The notes beneath the pieces are model-generated. The model was given only the letters and a program-made list of their open reading frames with translations, made no database searches and had not been told where the DNA came from. Positions 17,261 through 25,396 of a stretch of 64,000 nt of DNA are shown one piece after another; position 1 is the stretch's first letter, and each line of letters opens with the position of its first letter. Origin of the DNA: an uncultured Lachnospiraceae bacterium (GTDB lineage: Bacteria; Bacillota; Clostridia; Lachnospirales; Lachnospiraceae); NCBI GenBank assembly GCA_902779355.1, contig CACZBF010000002.1, positions 223,776-287,775 on the forward strand, read 5' to 3'. A program made the position numbers and the translations under genes.

Positions 17261-17312
17261 ATCATAACAGAAAAAAGTGCTGCTTGCACGCCTGTTACTT
17301 CAGGTTGGAAAA
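17261..17312 (-). promoter_or_regulatory. TerB gene promoter with element shared with msrA
   Basis: TATGAT (17266-17261, minus strand), a T-rich spacer, GTGCAAG and an inverted repeat CCTG-6-CAGG. The spacing is identical to the msrA upstream block at 15199-15252. Confidence 0.5.
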
Positions 17313-17316
17313 CTCC

Positions 17317-18456
17317 CTATGTAGCCTTTGACTTCCTCATATCTTCAAACATCTTCTTCGCGGCAGCAAGATACAACTCCTCTGCTTTTTCCATCGCTTC
17401 CGCGAGCGGCATATGATCCGGTTTCGTTGCATATAGTTCTGTGATCCCGTACTGCTTCAACACTTCTGCGCCGGGCGCGATCATACCGCACAGACCAACT
17501 GCCGGAATGTCTGCTTTCTTTGCGCGCAGTCCGACTCCCTGCATAACTTTCCCGTGGCAGCTCTGTTCATCTGCTCTGCCCTCTCCCGTCACGATCAGGT
17601 CCGCACCTTTGATGAGCCGGTCAAACTGTACCAGATCCAGCATTGTTTCAATGCCTGATCGCACCTGCCCCTGCAAAAAAACATGCAGTGCAGCGCCAAG
17701 CCCACCGGCGGCGCCTGCGCCGGAAACACAGTCGCAGTCTATACCAAAGTTCGTCTTGATCACGTCACGATAATTTTGCATTCCTTCTTCCAGTAACTTA
17801 AGGTCATCCGCCGAGGCACCTTTCTGCGGGCCGAAGGTCATCGTGGCTCCGTTTTCTCCGCAGAGCGGATTCGTGACATCACTCATGATCGTAAGCTTCG
17901 CATTTCCTGCCTCTTTCAATAAACCGGAAGCATTGATGCTTTTCACCCTTCCAAGGTCTGCTCCGATTCCGGCCAATTCCACACCGCTTTCATCAAGAAA
18001 GCGAATCCCCAGAGCACGCATGCAGCCCATCCCGCCATCATTCGTCGCAGAGCCTCCGATCGTGATCGTGATCTTTTGGCATCCGCGAAGTAGCGCATCC
18101 CGGATCAGTTCGCCGGTCCCAAAGGTTGATGTGAAAAGCGGATTTCTCTCTGACTCCGTCAGAAGCGTCAGCCCGGAAGCCGCAGCCATTTCGATCACTG
18201 CCGAGCCGTCGGAAAGGATCCCATAGGAGGACAGGATCTGGCGGTTCAAAGGGTCATGCACCGAAATGGTTTCTTTTCTTCCCTGCTCTGCGAAAAGCAC
18301 CGCTTCCAAGGTCCCTTCTCCTCCGTCTGCGATCGGGACGATCACGGTTTCGCATTCCCCATAGACGGATTGTGCCGCTGTCTGCAGCAGCTCGCCTGTT
18401 CTTTTGCTGGAAAGACTGCCTTTCAAGGAGTCCGAAACAAATACGAGTTTCATCAT
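17317..18456 (-). CDS. Glycerate kinase (GlxK/GarK type)
   Basis: A 379-residue kinase. It shows the family motifs FVSDSLKGSLSSKRTGELL at the N-terminus, PIADGGEGT at about 42-50, GGSATNDGGMGCMRALG at about 130-146, SDVTNPLCGENGAT and GAGAAGGLGAALHVF. It phosphorylates D-glycerate (to 2- or 3-phosphoglycerate) in glyoxylate or serine breakdown. The chosen start at 18456 gives the usual family length; the longer reading frame upstream has no similarity to the family. No clear ribosome site is visible, and two ATGs follow each other. It is divergent from the radical SAM gene. Confidence 0.9.
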   Translation of the reverse strand: MMKLVFVSDSLKGSLSSKRTGELLQTAAQSVYGECETVIVPIADGGEGTLEAVLFAEQGRKETISVHDPLNRQILSSYGILSDGSAVIEMAAASGLTLLTESERNPLFTSTFGTGELIRDALLRGCQKITITIGGSATNDGGMGCMRALGIRFLDESGVELAGIGADLGRVKSINASGLLKEAGNAKLTIMSDVTNPLCGENGATMTFGPQKGASADDLKLLEEGMQNYRDVIKTNFGIDCDCVSGAGAAGGLGAALHVFLQGQVRSGIETMLDLVQFDRLIKGADLIVTGEGRADEQSCHGKVMQGVGLRAKKADIPAVGLCGMIAPGAEVLKQYGITELYATKPDHMPLAEAMEKAEELYLAAAKKMFEDMRKSKAT

Positions 18457-18596
18457 GTTTTCATTGTGGCGCATTTCCGCTGATGATTCAATCGGTATTT
18501 GAAAGTCATCCGCTATGTTCCTAATCGTGGTACAATAAGTCGAAAGACAACTTGATCTTCCAAAGCGGAAGATCAACGGAACGGAGGCTGTCGGAG

Positions 18597-19475
18597 ATGA
18601 AGATCCGCACCCTGAATGATTATCTGAAAGAAACCTACGGAGAAAAAATCTATAAGATCGCACTCAACGGAGGCTTCACCTGCCCGAACAGGGACGGAAC
18701 GATCGGAACGAACGGATGCATCTTCTGCTCCGGGCAAGGATCAGGAGAATTTGCAGAGGATGCCGAGCTTTCGGTAACGGAGCAGATTGAACGGGGAAAG
18801 AAACGAGTTTCGGAAAAGATCCGGGACGGACGATACATCGCCTATTTTCAGGCTTTCACAAACACTTATGCGCCCGCAGCGCGTCTGCGAGACCTCTTCA
18901 CGGAAGCCATCCATCACCCGGATGTCGCCATCCTGTCTGTTGCCACAAGGCCGGATTGTCTGCCCGAAGAAACTGTCTCTCTGCTGACAGAGCTGAACCG
19001 GATCAAGCCGGTTTGGGTAGAACTGGGCCTGCAGACGATCCATGAAAGAACTGCTGCATACATTCGGAGGGGATATCCGCTTACCGTCTATGACGACGCG
19101 GTAAAACGGTTGAAAGCAGCAGGCCTGACTGTGATCGTTCATGTGATCCTCTGCCTGCCCGGAGAAAATGAGTCGGATATGTTGGAGACTGTAAGATATG
19201 TCGCAGACAGCGGCGTTGACGGGATCAAGCTGCAGCTTCTGCAGGTATTGAAGGGCACGGATCTGGCCGTAGACTATCTTGCCGGGAAATTCTCCCTGCC
19301 CTCTCTGGACGAATACTGTGATCTGATCTGCAAATGTCTGCGGCTGCTTCCGGAAGACGTGGTCGTCCACCGGCTCACCGGAGACGGCGACAAAAAACTG
19401 CTGCTCGCACCGGAATGGTGTGCGGATAAGAAACGCGTATTGAATACGCTCAGGCGCAGGATCGCCGAGGCTTGA
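18597..19475 (+). CDS. TIGR01212-type radical SAM protein (YtqA-like)
   Basis: A 292-residue radical SAM enzyme whose cluster cysteines sit in CPNRDGTIGTNGCIFC at about residues 24-39, the long-spaced CxxxxxxxxxxxxCxxC form typical of this subfamily. AYFQAFTNTYAP, ATRPDCLPEE, WVELGLQT and GYPLTVYDDAVKRLKAAG are all family motifs. The reaction is not established; YtqA/YhcC relatives have been linked to tRNA or translation-related modification. The start was chosen at 18597 with a GGAGG site at 18583-18587. Confidence 0.85.
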   Translation: MKIRTLNDYLKETYGEKIYKIALNGGFTCPNRDGTIGTNGCIFCSGQGSGEFAEDAELSVTEQIERGKKRVSEKIRDGRYIAYFQAFTNTYAPAARLRDLFTEAIHHPDVAILSVATRPDCLPEETVSLLTELNRIKPVWVELGLQTIHERTAAYIRRGYPLTVYDDAVKRLKAAGLTVIVHVILCLPGENESDMLETVRYVADSGVDGIKLQLLQVLKGTDLAVDYLAGKFSLPSLDEYCDLICKCLRLLPEDVVVHRLTGDGDKKLLLAPEWCADKKRVLNTLRRRIAEA

Positions 19476-19484
19476 GTGCCCCGA

Positions 19485-20357
19485 TCATTTTTCTCCTACC
19501 GTATTGATAAGCTCCCCGATGCCTTTAATGACGCACCTGACTTTGTCACCTTTTTTCAGGTAAACCGGGTTCTTCATGCCCATGGCGACACCGCCCGGCG
19601 TGCCCGTTGCAATGATTGTTCCGGCTTTCAGCGTCATTCCCTGAGATAACTCCGAGATCGCTTCTTCTATGGATGTGATCATTTTGGAAGTATTGCTGTG
19701 CTGTCGTTCTTCTTCGTTCACATAGCAGAATAAGTCAAGATCATAGGCATCCGGTATCTCCTCTTTTGTGACAATGCACGGCCCCATCGGCAGATACCCA
19801 TCCAGACTTTTCCCGCGAAACCACTGCTGATGCTTGAACTGAAGATTCCTTGCGCTGACATCATTGACGATCGTATATCCGAAAATGGCATCGTGTGCCT
19901 CCTCATGGCTGACGGAAAGCACATCTTTCTTCAGAACCACACCCAGTTCCACCTCATAATCAAGACAGTCCACAAACTCATATGCCGGGATCACGCCATC
20001 CGGATCATTACAGCGATTAGCGTGTTTTGAAAAATACACCGCATCTTTCTTCTTGGTAAAATCCGTAATATGCACTGTCTCCTCGATATGTTCTCTGTAG
20101 TTGACGCCAAGGCATAACACATCTCCCACGGGCACGGGGATCGGCGCGAGAATGCGGCACTCTGCAAGATCCAGACTCTCTGCAGCCGGCGCCTTGCATG
20201 CGCCTTTGATCGCGTTCTCCAGCTCCTCATATCTTCTGATCAGTTCATTCATATCACAGACCGTGATCCCTAGGCTTTCCAGCAGAGCCAGTTTTCCGTT
20301 TTCAATCTCAACAGCGACTTGTTCTTTGTTGTCTTTTTCAATGGTGTAAAATCTCAT
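19485..20357 (-). CDS. Fumarylacetoacetate hydrolase-family protein
   Basis: A 290-residue protein of the FAH superfamily. The catalytic fold from about residue 70 contains VLCLGVNYREHIEET, DAVYFSKHANRC, DYEVELGVVLKK (metal ligands Glu and Glu), GYTIVNDVSARNLQ and GTIIATGTPGGVAMGM. It probably cleaves or decarboxylates a 2-keto acid in aromatic or sugar-acid breakdown with Mg2+. The start at 20357 follows an AGGAGG site at a 7-bp spacing; the longer frame overlaps that site. Confidence 0.85.
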   Translation of the reverse strand: MRFYTIEKDNKEQVAVEIENGKLALLESLGITVCDMNELIRRYEELENAIKGACKAPAAESLDLAECRILAPIPVPVGDVLCLGVNYREHIEETVHITDFTKKKDAVYFSKHANRCNDPDGVIPAYEFVDCLDYEVELGVVLKKDVLSVSHEEAHDAIFGYTIVNDVSARNLQFKHQQWFRGKSLDGYLPMGPCIVTKEEIPDAYDLDLFCYVNEEERQHSNTSKMITSIEEAISELSQGMTLKAGTIIATGTPGGVAMGMKNPVYLKKGDKVRCVIKGIGELINTVGEK

Positions 20358-20470
20358 CTTCGGGCCTCCTAATTCCGTCAAGTTCGTAAAATCATTGATC
20401 GCCTTAGATACTTTACCGCTTTCATCACAGTCTGTCCATCTTCAACTTTTATAATAACTCTGCGAGAAAA

Positions 20471-20497
20471 CCCCATCCGACATCAGTCGGTTGAGGG
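20471..20497 (-). terminator. Terminator of the DUF3793 gene
   Basis: On the minus strand CCC-TCAA-CCGAC-TGAT-GTCGG-AT-GGGG is followed by TTTTCTC, 67 bp past the DUF3793 stop. The stem has an internal bulge. Confidence 0.55.
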
Positions 20498-20563
20498 TGG
20501 TTCATTCGTTTCTGATTGCCACTCCGATTTGCAGCTAATGCTCCGATCTGCAATGAAAATATC

Positions 20564-21118
20564 TTATTCATCTCTTTCCGCAACGATCATATCTTCCAAA
20601 GGTCTCCCGCTTTCTGCTTTCTTTCTGTATACCCGCATGCATTTTTTGAACTGCTCAAAGGTCTTTTGGGCCTTTCTGCAATTTGTATATGCTTTCCAGC
20701 ATCCACTGCACCGGACTCCTTCACAGGGGTTTTTCATAAAACACTTTACGTCTTTCGGCGGATATCCGAGGAACAGTCCGATCTCATGCGGAAAATCCTC
20801 ATCTTTCTCCAGATGCTTTACCAGCTCAACCAGACAGCAGTTCGGATTTTTGCAAGGATATCCCTTTTCTTCCAGAATGTCTGCTGCTTCCGGGCTGTCC
20901 AGATCGTCCCGAAGCTTCTTTGGTCTGTACAGATAGACAAGCGTATATTTCTCCGCCTTCTTGACCGGGATCAGTCTTAAGCCTTTCTTTGTCAGTATTC
21001 CATTTAACGCCCGGATCTCGTCCGTGAGCTCTTCTTCCGTATGCACGGAAAACAGATTTCCCGTCTTGATGCCTGCCAGTGTCGGAGCGCAATGCGCGAT
21101 CATCGCTTCCTGTAACAA
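20564..21118 (-). CDS. DUF3793 protein
   Basis: A 184-residue cytoplasmic protein. The opening HCAPTLAGIKTGNLFS, the line LRLIPVKKAEKYTLVYLYRPKKL, and the C-terminal FLGYPPKDVKCFMKNP with CSGCWKAYTNCRKAQKTFEQFKKC are characteristic of DUF3793, a Clostridia family often near iron-transport and flavodoxin genes. Six cysteines suggest a metal or redox site. The start is a TTG placed 9 bp after GGAGG; an ATG five codons later is the alternative. Two near-identical palindromes lie upstream, which fits metal-dependent control. Confidence 0.8.
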   Translation of the reverse strand: MLQEAMIAHCAPTLAGIKTGNLFSVHTEEELTDEIRALNGILTKKGLRLIPVKKAEKYTLVYLYRPKKLRDDLDSPEAADILEEKGYPCKNPNCCLVELVKHLEKDEDFPHEIGLFLGYPPKDVKCFMKNPCEGVRCSGCWKAYTNCRKAQKTFEQFKKCMRVYRKKAESGRPLEDMIVAERDE

Positions 21119-21141
21119 CTTCCTTTTCCTCCGCTTTGTAG

Positions 21142-21209
21142 TTAGCGCAAGCTAATCGTTGAACAAAAAAATAGGTATTGTCGTTACCTCTTTGGTTAGC
21201 CTTGCCTAA
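21142..21209 (-). promoter_or_regulatory. Two iron-box-like palindromes upstream of DUF3793
   Basis: TTAGCGCAAGCTAA at 21142-21155 and TTAGCCTTGCCTAA at 21196-21209; the second on the other strand reads TTAGGCAAGGCTAA, so both are TTAG-x-GCAAG-x-CTAA-type sites. They resemble DtxR/IdeR-type metal-regulator boxes (TTAGGTTAGCCTAA class). The regulator itself is not in the window. Confidence 0.6.
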
Positions 21210-21373
21210 TTCATGATAACGCCTCTCTGTTTTTATGTCTATACTTTTTTTACTCGCTCTTGAGCGACACCCGGATCAATACCGTCATATCATTTGAACC
21301 CTCTTCAGGCTCGGCATTTGCATTCTCCCGCAGACTCCTGTATAGTGGTTTCTGTAGAAGGGAGCAGCCTTTT

Positions 21374-22165
21374 ATGATCATTCAGGATATCGACAAGGGC
21401 AAATCTTTTGACTGGGGAAAAACTTCTTCAGATTATGCAAAATACAGGGACATCTATCCGCAGGAATTCTATGACTGCATTTTGGATCTCGGACTATGCA
21501 AGGATGGGCAGAACGTTCTGGATATCGGCACGGGGACCGGCGTCCTCCCGCGAAACATGTACCAATACGGCGCGAAGTGGACGGGTACGGATGTCGCTGA
21601 GAATCAGATCGAACAGGCAAAAAAACTCGCGAGTGAAGCGGGGATGGAGATCACGTTCTTTGTGGCAGGCGCCGAAGATGTATCTTTCCCTGACAATACC
21701 TTTGACGTGATCACGGCCTGCCAGTGCATCTGGTATTTCAACCACGATGTCACGGCGCCGCAGTTTGCAAATATGCTGAAGCCCGGCGGAAAGTTTCTGA
21801 TCCTCTATATGGGCTGGCTTCCCTACGAAGATCCGATCGCAGGAAAAAGTGAGGAGATCATTTTGAAGCATAATCCGGAGTGGTCATCATACGGCGATAC
21901 CGTGCACCCTGTCTGGGTTCCGGATCAGTACAAGGATCGATTTGTGATAGAAACGCAAAAAGAATTCCGGGTAGATATCCCGTTTTCACGAGATGGCTGG
22001 CACGGCAGGATGCGCGCCTGCAGAGGCGTCGGGGCATCTATGTCCCCGGAAGCGCTTGCTGCATGGGATCAGGAACATAAAGCTATGCTGGAAGCTTCGG
22101 CACCGGAAAGCTTTCCGGTAAAGCATTATATCTCCTTTGCGGAATTGGAAGTGAAGAAGGGGTAA
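21374..22165 (+). CDS. Class I SAM-dependent methyltransferase
   Basis: A 263-residue methyltransferase with the SAM-binding glycine loop VLDIGTGTGVLPRNM at about 45-59, the acidic end of strand 2 (WTGTDVAENQIEQA), motif II-like FFVAGAEDVSFPDNTFDVITACQCIWYF and LKPGGKFLILYMGW. The substrate is unknown. The N-terminal FDWGKTSSDYAKYRDIYPQEFY text is typical of the ubiE-like small-molecule group. The ATG at 21374 follows GGGAG; in-frame codons upstream were rejected for lack of similarity. Confidence 0.85.
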   Translation: MIIQDIDKGKSFDWGKTSSDYAKYRDIYPQEFYDCILDLGLCKDGQNVLDIGTGTGVLPRNMYQYGAKWTGTDVAENQIEQAKKLASEAGMEITFFVAGAEDVSFPDNTFDVITACQCIWYFNHDVTAPQFANMLKPGGKFLILYMGWLPYEDPIAGKSEEIILKHNPEWSSYGDTVHPVWVPDQYKDRFVIETQKEFRVDIPFSRDGWHGRMRACRGVGASMSPEALAAWDQEHKAMLEASAPESFPVKHYISFAELEVKKG

Positions 22166-22213
22166 CCGGAAAAGAAACGCAAAGCAAAGCAAGCGTAACT
22201 GTAATGAAATAAA

Positions 22214-22242
22214 GGAAATGTCGTTTCAGAAACGACATTTCC
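22214..22242. terminator. Bidirectional hairpin between methyltransferase and TA operon
   Basis: A perfect 13-bp stem (GGAAATGTCGTTT with its complement) around a 3-base loop. On the minus strand it is followed by TTTATTTC, so it best serves as terminator of the toxin-antitoxin operon. Confidence 0.75.
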
Positions 22243-22295
22243 CAGGAGATAGTTTATAGTTCAAGTCTTATAAGACAGGCAGAGTGTTCTAACGC

Positions 22296-22610
22296 CTATT
22301 GTGTCGTAGAAATAAACGATAGCTCACTTTCCTTTCCTTGCTCCAATATATTAATGAGACGATAAGCCGGTCCCGTCGGATGTGTTCGTCCCAATTCCCA
22401 TGCCTCAACTGTTTTCTTTGATACCCCCATGTAATTAGCAAATACCGACTGTGTCATGCCAGATTTATTTCGGATAGCCTTTATCTGCGTATTTGAATAT
22501 TTTTTTACCGGGTCTATCATTAGTATGCGGGTTTTTGCAGTTCCGGAACCCTTTTCATAATCAATTGCTTCCTGTAATCCGGTTTTAAGATCCTCAAATA
22601 ATGAACTCAT
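22296..22610 (-). CDS. XRE-type antitoxin (HigA-like)
   Basis: A 104-residue protein. The C-terminal half is an HTH_3/XRE helix-turn-helix: IKAIRNKSGMTQSVFANYMGVSKKTVEAWELGRTHPTGPAYRLINIL. The N-terminal half (about 1-40) should wrap the toxin. It is the second gene of the operon, overlapping the toxin stop codon (ATGA); toxin-first order is typical of HigBA systems. It should neutralise the toxin and repress the operon through the dyad in the promoter. Confidence 0.85.
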   Translation of the reverse strand: MSSLFEDLKTGLQEAIDYEKGSGTAKTRILMIDPVKKYSNTQIKAIRNKSGMTQSVFANYMGVSKKTVEAWELGRTHPTGPAYRLINILEQGKESELSFISTTQ

Positions 22611-22987
22611 GATACGTACCCCCTATTCTTGGCTGCTTCAGCCTTTAGAGATTTGACCAGTTTTTTTAAGACATTTTTCTCATTCTTTGTTAAGTTGTCT
22701 TTCTCGTTTTTGGTAAAAGCGGTTATTAAATAGGTGACCTCAAATTCCTCAAAATCTGTATAACAAATTCTAACACTGCCGCTTTTCCCTCTGTTTTCCA
22801 AAGGAAACCTCACTTTTCGAATTCCTCCTGTTCCCTCCATTACAGGTCCTGCCTGGGGATCCTTCAGTAGAAAAATCTGTAATGCAAGCAGTTCATCGTC
22901 TCCCAGACCTATTTCAGCCCATCTCTTGGAGAACAGAGGAACTTCCACAAATGTTCTAATTAATCCGTCTGAACGTTCTTCTTTCAT
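22607..22987 (-). CDS. RelE-superfamily toxin (HigB/Gp49-like)
   Basis: A 126-residue toxin of the Gp49/HigB type: FVEVPLFSKRWAEIGLGDDELLALQIFLLKDPQAGPVMEGTGGIRKVRF, then RICYTDFEEFEVTYLITAFTKNEKDNLTKNEKNVLKKLVKSLK. These proteins usually cut mRNA on the ribosome. The start at 22987 fits the family N-terminus, and there is no ribosome site. It lies only 6 bp from a consensus -10 box, so the message is probably leaderless. Confidence 0.85.
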   Translation of the reverse strand: MKEERSDGLIRTFVEVPLFSKRWAEIGLGDDELLALQIFLLKDPQAGPVMEGTGGIRKVRFPLENRGKSGSVRICYTDFEEFEVTYLITAFTKNEKDNLTKNEKNVLKKLVKSLKAEAAKNRGYVS

Positions 22988-22993
22988 ATGTTC

Positions 22994-23022
22994 ATTGTAT
23001 ACCCTACATTGTAGGGTGTCAA
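22994..23022 (-). promoter_or_regulatory. Promoter and nested operator of the TA operon
   Basis: TTGACA (23022-23017), exactly 17 bp, then TACAAT (22999-22994). The spacer is filled by a perfect inverted repeat, ACCCTAC-3-GTAGGGT (23001-23017), which also touches the -35 box: an ideal site for autorepression. The predicted transcription start coincides with the toxin's ATG. Confidence 0.85.
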
Positions 23023-23044
23023 TCATTGGTATGATTTTTCTTTT

Positions 23045-23256
23045 TTATATAGTTTTGCCGACAGGGCAGTCATTCAGAAAAGCCTGCTCATCAGCGCTAT
23101 CGTTCAAGATGGCAATGATTGCATTTTTGCTTAACGCAAAATAGATCTTCTTTTTACAACTCGTTCCAGTTCCTCCGGACTAATCAGATGCCTTTTTTCT
23201 ATATCCTCGCCTTTTCCGTCATTCCATGTCAAGCCCGGCTTTATGAGCCTGTACAT
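23045..23256 (-). pseudogene. Small frameshifted gene of unknown function
   Basis: One frame starts at ATG 23256 and reads MYRLIKPGLTWNDGKGEDIE, then RHLISPEELERVVKRRSI, and stops at 23131. Another frame continues across that stop with KKKIYFALSKNAIIAILN and DSADEQAFLNDCPVGKTI, ending at 23045. Both parts read like protein and join near 23150-23160 if one shift is allowed. I do not recognise the family. It may be a decayed gene or a sequencing slip in an A-rich run. Confidence 0.4.
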
Positions 23257-23266
23257 GCTGAAGTGA

Positions 23267-23548
23267 TCATCTCCTCACCGAGAATCCATACTCATCTCTC
23301 TCCAGCGGGATCACTTTTTCTTTCCATTCCGTGATCCGGATCCAGGATCCCTGCTCCAGAATTGAAGCCATCTGGCCGATCAAGTCTTCCTCTCCCTGCA
23401 GTTCCATGGTTACCGTACCGCTGGCGTCATTTCTGACCCAGCCCGTCAAGCCAAGCATCCGTGCCGCATGGGAAGCCGTATACCGGAATCCGACCCCTTG
23501 GACACGGCCGGATACAACAATCTGTTTTCTTACAGTCCGTCCACTCAT
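23267..23548 (-). CDS. acyP: Acylphosphatase
   Basis: A 93-residue enzyme with the acylphosphatase signature VSGRVQGVGFRYTA at about 12-25 (catalytic Arg22) and GWVRNDASGTVTMELQG (catalytic Asn). It hydrolyses acyl phosphates in the cytoplasm. Its start overlaps the msrC stop codon (ATGA), so the two are coupled. Confidence 0.95.
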   Translation of the reverse strand: MSGRTVRKQIVVSGRVQGVGFRYTASHAARMLGLTGWVRNDASGTVTMELQGEEDLIGQMASILEQGSWIRITEWKEKVIPLERDEYGFSVRR

Positions 23549-24015
23549 AGCTGTCCCTGACCCCGTAAGTCGATCATTTCCTGGAGCAACTCCGCAATTT
23601 CTTTCAGTCCAGCTTCATCTTCTTCAGAAAACCGGTCCAACACCTGACTGTCTATATCCAGAACTCCGAAGATCTCCCCATTCTTTTCCAGCGGAAGCAC
23701 AATCTCAGAGCGACTGGCGCTATCGCAGGCGATATGCCCCGGAAACTGATGAACGTCCTCTACCCGAATGATTCGCTTCTCCTTCACTGCAGTTCCGCAA
23801 ACACCCTTCCCGATCGCAATATGAATACAAGCAGGATTCCCCTGAAATGGGCCGAGCACAAGTCTGCCCTCATGCATCAGATAAAAACCTGCCCAGTTGA
23901 TATCCGGGAGAGACTGGTAAAGAACTGCTGCCGCATTGGATAGAAGTGGCAGGAGCCATGGATCTGTCTCTGCAAACCCCTTGATCTGAACTTTGATCAA
24001 TTGATAATCTGTCAT
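23545..24015 (-). CDS. msrC: Free methionine-(R)-sulfoxide reductase (GAF domain)
   Basis: A 156-residue single GAF domain with the fRMsr cysteines: FQGNPACIHIAIGKGVCGTAV (two cysteines ten residues apart) and the HIACDSASRSEIVLPL loop. This enzyme reduces free methionine-R-sulfoxide. NWAGFYLMHEGRLVLGPFQG is also a family mark. A GAGGG ribosome site precedes the ATG. It is the second methionine-sulfoxide repair gene in the window; msrA lies 9 kb away. Confidence 0.9.
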   Translation of the reverse strand: MTDYQLIKVQIKGFAETDPWLLPLLSNAAAVLYQSLPDINWAGFYLMHEGRLVLGPFQGNPACIHIAIGKGVCGTAVKEKRIIRVEDVHQFPGHIACDSASRSEIVLPLEKNGEIFGVLDIDSQVLDRFSEEDEAGLKEIAELLQEMIDLRGQGQL

Positions 24016-24038
24016 ATTTCCCTCAAAAACTTCTTTTC

Positions 24039-24209
24039 CTACATTTGGTGTCTTACGACCTCATACTCGTCATCGCTCCGGTAGAACGGGCAGTTCTTAT
24101 TTCCGCCGGTCAGGAATCGATAGTAATCATCCTCATCCATGTTCACGCCGCAGTACCATGCCTCGTCGTCCTCATCATATTCATAATTGGCGCAATGATC
24201 ACAAAGCAT
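24039..24209 (-). CDS. DUF6472 small cysteine-containing protein
   Basis: A 56-residue protein missed by length filters. It starts MLCDHCANYEYDEDDEAWYC, continues GVNMDEDDYYRFL and ends NCPFYRSDDEYEVVRHQM. The pattern CxxC...C...C with an acidic centre and the NCP(F/Y) motif is DUF6472, a small Clostridia family and a probable metal-binding protein. GGAGGG lies 5 bp before the ATG. Confidence 0.8.
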   Translation of the reverse strand: MLCDHCANYEYDEDDEAWYCGVNMDEDDYYRFLTGGNKNCPFYRSDDEYEVVRHQM

Positions 24210-24219
24210 CCGTTCCCTC

Positions 24220-25236
24220 CTACTTGATGTAGTCTTTCACATTGAGGGTTTCCTCTGTCCGTTCTTCCTCGGGGGTGATCCCGGAAACAAACTCTGTGAC
24301 GTAGGTCTCGCCCGAAGCAGGATCGATGTAGTAGCGGACCAGTGCGCCCGTGTATGACCGGAATAAGACCACGATCTGATCGCCGTCACTGGATTCAATC
24401 TCCCAATAGACCGGGTATTCTTCTTCGATGCTCTTCAGATCCGGGATGCTGGCATAGCAATAATCTTTGATCGCCGAAAGCGCCTGCTCGTCCGTGATCG
24501 CTCCATCCGTGGCTGTTTCGCCTTCGCTTCTGGGGATCACGATCAAAGTGTTCATCATATAGGCAAAGCGTCTCCCAAAGCCTTCCGCGCCCTCAAACGA
24601 ATAGTGCGCGATCCCGATCCTGCTGCCATCCTCTGCAGGAATGACATACACCATCTGCATCTGTTCTGCCGTTTGGTTGGTGCCTTTGTCTTCAGAAGCA
24701 CCGATCCGTGTACAGGGACCTGCGTAATCGAGGTCATAGGACTCCTGCGTGATATCATACGTTTGGGAAAGCATCTCACTCACCATCGCTATGACTGTAT
24801 CCGCATCCTCCGGGCTGTAAGACACTTCAAGATAATTCTCCGGGTTTTCGGGATCGTCGTATTCCGATACAAAGACCTCCCGATCTGATCGTTTCTGTCG
24901 AACAAACTGCTCATAGTCATAATCCATCTCGATCCCGATCGCCTCATCTACGATATGCTCGTATTGGACGGTTTCCTCCATCCCTTCCATGACGATGGTC
25001 GCTTCAAACCGTTCGCCGTCTTTTCTCGTTGGGAATTCCTTCTCTGTTGCGGCCTCTGTCTCTTCCGTGCTGACCGGCTCCGGTGTAACAACAGGCGCAG
25101 CTTCTGCAACCGTTTCCGTAGCCGCAGCCGGCTTCTCTGCCGGCGCATTGGTACTGCCGCATCCGCTGACCGCCGCTATCAGCGGCAGCGTGATCGCAAG
25201 TGTTTTGATCGAAGTACACAAAGTTTTCTTTTTCAT
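24220..25236 (-). CDS. Lipoprotein of unknown function
   Basis: A 338-residue lipoprotein with a signal peptide and lipobox VSGC, followed by a Thr/Glu/Ala/Pro-rich spacer to about residue 70. The outer domain contains YDYEQFVRQKRSDREVFVSEYDDPENPENYLEVSYS and a YYIDPASGETYVTEF strand near the C-terminus, like PepSY-type or EndoU-free small sensor folds; I cannot assign it. The start is the third codon of the frame, 7 bp after AGGGG; the first ATG is too close to that site. Confidence 0.6.
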   Translation of the reverse strand: MKKKTLCTSIKTLAITLPLIAAVSGCGSTNAPAEKPAAATETVAEAAPVVTPEPVSTEETEAATEKEFPTRKDGERFEATIVMEGMEETVQYEHIVDEAIGIEMDYDYEQFVRQKRSDREVFVSEYDDPENPENYLEVSYSPEDADTVIAMVSEMLSQTYDITQESYDLDYAGPCTRIGASEDKGTNQTAEQMQMVYVIPAEDGSRIGIAHYSFEGAEGFGRRFAYMMNTLIVIPRSEGETATDGAITDEQALSAIKDYCYASIPDLKSIEEEYPVYWEIESSDGDQIVVLFRSYTGALVRYYIDPASGETYVTEFVSGITPEEERTEETLNVKDYIK

Positions 25237-25396
25237 AATCATTCCCCTTTCCTAACGGAAGTTTCGAACACCCCTATTTTATCACACGTTCTCTTTGGTC
25301 GGAAGTTTTTCCGAAAAACAAAAAACCGGCTTCGAATCCATCTGATGAGTTCTCTGCCGATCCTCTGTTTTCCTTTTTGTGATTGTCAGTTTTTGT

